A DNA stretch of 64,000 nucleotides, from the NCBI RefSeq assembly GCF_001418345.1, contig NZ_LIPW01000001.1:284429-348428 (forward strand), in the 5' to 3' direction. The DNA comes from Pseudidiomarina woesei. GTDB lineage: Bacteria; Pseudomonadota; Gammaproteobacteria; Enterobacterales; Alteromonadaceae. Numbering within the stretch: position 1 is the first letter of the stretch; every line of letters begins with the position of its first letter. A program made the position numbers and the translations under genes. The notes below the pieces were generated by a model. That model was not told the DNA's origin. It did not search any database and saw only the letters and a program-made list of their open reading frames with translations. Of the stretch, positions 61,713 to 64,000 are shown piece after piece.

Positions 61713-62684
61713 TTACCACACCAATAGCAACTTGCCCGCGTTAGCATTATGACGCAATCGCGCAAAAGCTTCCGCTACGTCGGCCACTGGCAAAACATCA
61801 TCAATGTTTGGGGTTATCTTTTTTTGTTCAAACAACGGCCACACGTGGGTATACAGGTCAGCCATAATTCGGGCCTTGATAGTATTTGGCTGGCTACGCA
61901 AGGTACTTCCAATAATACGTTGGCGTTTGATTAATAATCGCCCCGCATCTAATTCTGCTGCACGACCGCCCATGAGCCCAATCACCACCAATCGACCGTC
62001 TTGGTTCAAAACTTGCTGGTTCCACCCAATGTAGTCCCCAGCTACTGGGTCTAAAATTACGTCAGCCCCGCCCCAGCTTGTCACAGCCTCAACAAAAGAG
62101 CCTTGATGACGGTTCCATGTTTGCTCGGCGCCTAATGCGGCCGCTAACGCCAATTTCTCATCGCTACCGGCTGTGGCAAACGTCGGATTGCCACGTTGCT
62201 TTGCTAGCTGTAATAGGGCCTGACCAACACCGCTGGCTGCCGCGTGTACGAGTATGCGTTCACCAGGTTGCGCTGCAGCTATAACGTAAACGTTGTACCA
62301 AGCGGTAGCAAACACCTCACAAATACCCGCTGCAGCCGATAAATCAACGCCTTTTGGTATCGGCAATACTTGATTTACCGGCACCGCAACGTACTCGGCA
62401 TAACCGCCCGAATCTAACAGCGCGCAAACATGATCACCTAATTGCAATTGATGCTCTGCACTGCCAAGCGCGACCACAGTACCACTTACCTCCAAGCCCA
62501 GAATATCCGAAGCCCCGGGCGGTGGCGGATAATGCCCAGCGAGTTGCATCAAATCAGCACGATTCATGCCACTATAAGCTACTTTAATGAGCACCTCATT
62601 GGGGCCTGGCTGCGGCTGTTCTCGGTGCTCCCATTGCGGCTGAGCGTTTAAACTGGCAACAATGCTACGCATGTGAGTGGTCAT
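61713..62684 (-). CDS. NAD(P)H:quinone oxidoreductase, zeta-crystallin type (MDR family)
   Basis: A zinc-free medium-chain dehydrogenase, 323 residues, predicted to reduce quinones with NADPH. It has the N-terminal GroES-like domain (GMNRADLMQLAGHYPPP) and a Rossmann domain (VHAAASGVGQALLQLAK). The family lacks the zinc Cys ligands, as here. The gene lies 22 nt from the pirin gene on the same strand, so it is likely part of its transcript. Confidence 0.88.
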   Translation of the reverse strand: MTTHMRSIVASLNAQPQWEHREQPQPGPNEVLIKVAYSGMNRADLMQLAGHYPPPPGASDILGLEVSGTVVALGSAEHQLQLGDHVCALLDSGGYAEYVAVPVNQVLPIPKGVDLSAAAGICEVFATAWYNVYVIAAAQPGERILVHAAASGVGQALLQLAKQRGNPTFATAGSDEKLALAAALGAEQTWNRHQGSFVEAVTSWGGADVILDPVAGDYIGWNQQVLNQDGRLVVIGLMGGRAAELDAGRLLIKRQRIIGSTLRSQPNTIKARIMADLYTHVWPLFEQKKITPNIDDVLPVADVAEAFARLRHNANAGKLLLVW

Positions 62685-62706
62685 TGTGTTTGTCCTTGAA
62701 AATTAT

Positions 62707-63534
62707 TTAACTAGCTAACTTACCTGCTTGATAGTCACGTATAGCTTGCTCTATTTCAGCTTGGGTATTCATTACAAAGGGGCCATATTGCGCAATCGGC
62801 TCGCCAATTGGATTACCGGCCAAGACAATAATACCCGCCTCGCTGTTACCGCTAACGAATGTGAGATCATCCTGCGCATTAAGGCGAACCAATTCACCGC
62901 GTGGCACCAACTGTCCATTAATACTCACCTCGCCTTGGTAAACATAAGCTAAACGCGTTTTTTGCTGTTGCGAGGGTAGCTCAAGCGTCGCTGCTGGTTG
63001 TAGCCGTAAGTCTGCCATAAAAAATTGCTGTTCGGCTTGCTCAATTGGACCTTGTTGGCCAGCTAGATTGCCGGCCACTAAGCGTATTTCAGCTTGGTCA
63101 AAGTGAATTACTGGCAATTTTTCTTGCGGATGATCGGCCCAATCAGCGGCTTCCAACTTACGCTTCGCAGGTAAATTTATCCATAACTGAAATCCCCACA
63201 TTAACCCGTCTTCTTGCTTGGGCATTTCGGCATGAATAATACCACGCGCGGCTTTCATCCATTGCGCACCGCCGGCTTCAACTACGCCGGTATTGCCGTT
63301 TGAGTCTTTGTGCTCCATGCGCCCTGCCAGCATATAAGTTAGAGTGACAAAGCCACGATGTGGATGCGGCGGAAACCCAGCTATATAGTCGTTGGGATTG
63401 TCCGAGCGAAACTCATCCAGCATCAAGAAAGGATCTTGATAGCGCAAGCTTGGTTGATTCACAATTCGAGTTAGTTTCACGCCAGCACCGTCTTGTGCCG
63501 GCATGCCGCGATGGCGGCTCAAAATAACACTCAT
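62707..63534 (-). CDS. Pirin family protein
   Basis: A two-cupin protein, 275 residues. The metal ligands are in FPPHPHRGFVTLTYML and the later HAEMP; the GGAQWM motif is intact. Some bacterial pirins cleave quercetin or modulate metabolic enzymes, but the natural role here is not known. It overlaps the next upstream gene (yqjG-like) by 4 nt. Confidence 0.9.
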   Translation of the reverse strand: MSVILSRHRGMPAQDGAGVKLTRIVNQPSLRYQDPFLMLDEFRSDNPNDYIAGFPPHPHRGFVTLTYMLAGRMEHKDSNGNTGVVEAGGAQWMKAARGIIHAEMPKQEDGLMWGFQLWINLPAKRKLEAADWADHPQEKLPVIHFDQAEIRLVAGNLAGQQGPIEQAEQQFFMADLRLQPAATLELPSQQQKTRLAYVYQGEVSINGQLVPRGELVRLNAQDDLTFVSGNSEAGIIVLAGNPIGEPIAQYGPFVMNTQAEIEQAIRDYQAGKLAS

Positions 63535-64000
63535 AAAATCTCTCCGCGATTATGTGGAGCCATAAAGTTAATATCAGGACCTACCGGCACAATGCCAGTT
63601 GGGTTAATGGTTTTGTGACTACCGTAATAATGCTGTTGAATATGGTCTATGACCGTGGTTTCAGCAACGCCTTCAACTTGGTACAGCGCGCGCACATACG
63701 CCCACAAATTTGGGTAATCAACAATACGTTTCTTATTCGTTTTAAAGTGGCCAAAATAAACCGCATCAAACCGAACCAAAGTGGTAAACAAACGCCAATC
63801 GGCCTCGGTGATGGTGTCGCCAACTAAAAACTTTTGCTGACCTAATAAAGCTTCTAATGTATCAAGCTGCGCAAAGAGCGCCTGATATGCTTCTTCGTAA
63901 GCGGCTTGTTTGGTCGCAAAACCACACTTATATACGCCATTATTAACATGGTCATAGACATCATTATTGATACGCTCAATATCGCTATGTAACGCTTCTG
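63531..64000 (-). CDS. yqjG: Glutathionyl-hydroquinone reductase (YqjG/Xi-class GST), 5' end cut off
   Basis: The frame is open to the right edge; about 155 C-terminal residues are seen. They match the YqjG family: INNDVYDHVNNGVYKCGFAT, LTTLVRFDAVYFGHFKTNKK in variant form, and SHKTINPTGIVPVGP. The enzyme removes glutathione from glutathionyl-hydroquinones. The catalytic Cys lies beyond the window. It overlaps pirin by 4 nt, forming an operon with the pirin and quinone reductase genes. Confidence 0.92.
   Translation of the reverse strand, partial: EALHSDIERINNDVYDHVNNGVYKCGFATKQAAYEEAYQALFAQLDTLEALLGQQKFLVGDTITEADWRLFTTLVRFDAVYFGHFKTNKKRIVDYPNLWAYVRALYQVEGVAETTVIDHIQQHYYGSHKTINPTGIVPVGPDINFMAPHNRGEIL

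Overview
The window looks like chromosomal backbone of a marine gammaproteobacterium of the order Alteromonadales. The best fit is the Idiomarina/Pseudidiomarina group, judged from protein similarity and gene order; no database search was run. Base composition is moderate, coding density is very high, and no gap without a gene exceeds 300 bases. I see no prophage, insertion sequence, CRISPR array or plasmid gene. One tRNA gene is present (tRNA-Tyr).

Layout. 1-246 holds the 3' end of a gene that is probably rne. 364-11204 is an amino-acid catabolism block: an S9 peptidase, the tyrosine/homogentisate operon hpd-hmgA-fahA-maiA, the regulator tyrR, and an operon of methionine gamma-lyase, phhA and phhB. 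Together these take phenylalanine and tyrosine to fumarate and acetoacetate, apart from the aminotransferase. Three TyrR-box-like sites tie the block to TyrR. 11405-20968 is the envelope-stress block: pspABC behind a sigma-54 promoter, divergent from pspF-sapABCDF-putP. 21134-32714 holds rssA, recA with a LexA box, pncC, mutS, and the chain ftsB-ispD-ispF-truD-surE-pcm-yqaA-nlpD-rpoS. 32830-41646 has a TSUP permease, an uncharacterised gene, eno, pyrG, mazG, relA and rlmD. 41650-50320 is rpoE-rseABC-lepA-lepB-rnc-era-recO-pdxJ. 50461-55373 has nadB, a short ygfX, sdhE, ygfZ, a SlyD-type isomerase and a PLP enzyme. 55460-61523 is xerD-dsbC-recJ-prfB-lysS, with the RF2 programmed frameshift. The right end has tRNA-Tyr, a quinone oxidoreductase, a pirin and a truncated glutathionyl-hydroquinone reductase gene.

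Most of this is known biology in conserved order. The least explained signal is a family of degenerate 7-bp tandem repeats in three intergenic regions (6854-6968, 20979-21131, 55375-55457). At two of them the arrays sit on both sides of a GC-rich terminator, and every copy shares a GCGATATTAG-like start or its close variant. Other points worth checking are a TyrR with Ala in place of the Walker-B Glu, a YgfX without its membrane hairpin that overlaps nadB tail to tail, translational coupling of methionine gamma-lyase to phenylalanine hydroxylase, a DsbC with a lipoprotein-type signal, and a small Cys/His-clustered protein of unknown function after eno.
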